64,000 bases of DNA from Aureibaculum algae. Lineage in GTDB: Bacteria; Bacteroidota; Bacteroidia; Flavobacteriales; Flavobacteriaceae. The stretch is from NCBI RefSeq assembly GCF_006065315.1, contig NZ_CP040749.1, positions 1,240,001 to 1,304,000 of the forward strand. The letters run 5' to 3'. The notes under the pieces were generated by a model. The model saw only the letters and a list, made by a program, of their open reading frames with translations. It searched no databases and had not been told where the DNA came from. Within the stretch, counting starts at the first letter, position 1, and the number at the start of each line of letters is the position of its first letter. The position numbers and the translations under genes were made by a program. Of this stretch, positions 63,402 through 64,000 are shown one piece after another.

Positions 63402-64000
63402 CTAGTCAAAATAACTGAAGGTTTCCCCATCTTTTATTTGCAATAACGATTCGTATATTAATTTGATTACATTTTCAACATCATCTCTATGAACCATTTC
63501 AACAGTGGTATGCATGTAACGTAATGGCAGTGAAATAAGAGCACTAGCTACACCACTATTGCTATATGCAAAAGCATCGGTATCTGTTCCTGTAGCACGA
63601 GAAAGGGCAGCACGTTGAAAAGGTATCTTGTTATTTTCAGCCGTTTCTGTAATTAAATCACGTAATTTTTGTTGTACCGCAGGTGCGTAAGCAATAACAG
63701 GCCCTTTACCAGTTTCACAATGACCTTGTACCTTTTGCTCAATCATAGGTGTTGTAGTATCATGTGTAACGTCCGTTACAATTGCGGCATTCGGTTGAAT
63801 TCTTTCTGCAATCATTTGAGCACCACGTAAGCCAATTTCTTCTTGAACAGAGTTTACAATGTACAAACCAAAAGGTAATTCCTTTTTATTTTCTTTTAAT
63901 AATCTTGCAACTTCAGCAATCATAAACCCACCCATTCTGTTGTCTAAAGCTCTACAAACGAAATTGTCTTTGTTTAGAATGTGAAATTGATCAGGATACG
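63402..64000 (-). CDS. M42 family glutamyl aminopeptidase/endoglucanase-type metalloenzyme (5' truncated)
   Basis: The frame is open to the right edge of the window, so the N-terminal part is missing; about 199 residues are seen. They begin in YPDQFHILNKDNFVCRALDNRMGGFM, which in short form shows ALDNRMGG with the bridging metal Asp. The catalytic EEIGLRGA (Glu-Glu), TDTDAF and RYMHTTVEM (metal His) follow. M42 enzymes are cytoplasmic di-metal aminopeptidases of large dodecameric assemblies. All visible catalytic residues are intact, so the gene is cut only by the window. Confidence 0.93.
   Translation of the reverse strand, partial: YPDQFHILNKDNFVCRALDNRMGGFMIAEVARLLKENKKELPFGLYIVNSVQEEIGLRGAQMIAERIQPNAAIVTDVTHDTTTPMIEQKVQGHCETGKGPVIAYAPAVQQKLRDLITETAENNKIPFQRAALSRATGTDTDAFAYSNSGVASALISLPLRYMHTTVEMVHRDDVENVIKLIYESLLQIKDGETFSYFD

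Overview
The window looks like a chromosomal segment of a Flavobacteriaceae-type bacterium (Bacteroidota). It is AT-rich and carries gldK-L-M-N (type IX secretion/gliding), a PorP/SprF protein with a type B sorting-domain partner, a SusC/SusD pair, the XrtF exosortase with its partner, and promoters of the Bacteroidota form TTG-N19-TAnnTTTG. The genus cannot be fixed from the sequence alone. Most of the window is core genome; no prophage, intact insertion sequence, CRISPR array or rRNA was seen.

Layout. 1-5.1 kb: 3' end of a large secreted repeat protein, a PorP/SprF-like outer-membrane protein and an OmpA-like lipid/peptidoglycan anchor with an unusual second OmpA domain. 5.3 kb: tRNA-Asn. 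5.6-9.6 kb: 2-oxoglutarate dehydrogenase E1 and E2 (sucA, sucB). 9.7-16.8 kb (minus strand): FAD oxidoreductase, gldN, gldM, gldL, gldK and an arginase-fold protein that has lost canonical metal ligands. 16.9-19.4 kb: topA. 19.7-24.3 kb: miaB, a sigma-54-type activator, lptE, a small TPR-like protein and secG. 24.5-26.5 kb: groES-groEL. 26.7-28.7 kb: a secreted double retropepsin and a secreted protein of three CBM48-like modules. 28.7-32.3 kb (minus): a metal (probably copper) handling group. 32.5-34.8 kb (minus): type II NADH dehydrogenase, the XrtF-associated protein and XrtF. 34.8-37.1 kb: a GAF/fRMsr-like protein and purH. 37.4-43.1 kb: the rod-shape operon mreB-mreC-mreD-mrdA-rodA, interrupted after mreB by a MITE-like palindromic element. 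43.1-45.8 kb (minus): a small orphan, rpsT, tRNA-Glu and proS. 45.9-54.4 kb: a Tyr/Gly and Ser/Arg-rich lipoprotein, a FadL-like porin, SusC, SusD and a NamZ-family muramidase. 54.4-64 kb: a DUF983 protein, an ABC-F protein, a three-gene biotin-dependent acyl-CoA carboxylase, a DEDDh exonuclease, a cNMP-CBS-DUF294 protein and a truncated M42 aminopeptidase.

How they fit together. Envelope building dominates: secretion (T9SS, SecG, LptE), cell shape (Mre/PBP2/RodA), outer-membrane import (SusCD, TonB receptor, FadL-like) and possible wall recycling (NamZ). The points most worth a second look are the degenerate ureohydrolase beside gldK, the MITE-like element inside the mre operon, the retropepsin/triple-CBM48 pair, the XrtF pair with no recognised target, the tandem OmpA protein, and similar GG-N10 sites upstream of miaB and groES. 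I found no single clearly new defence or biosynthetic system; these are leads, graded accordingly.
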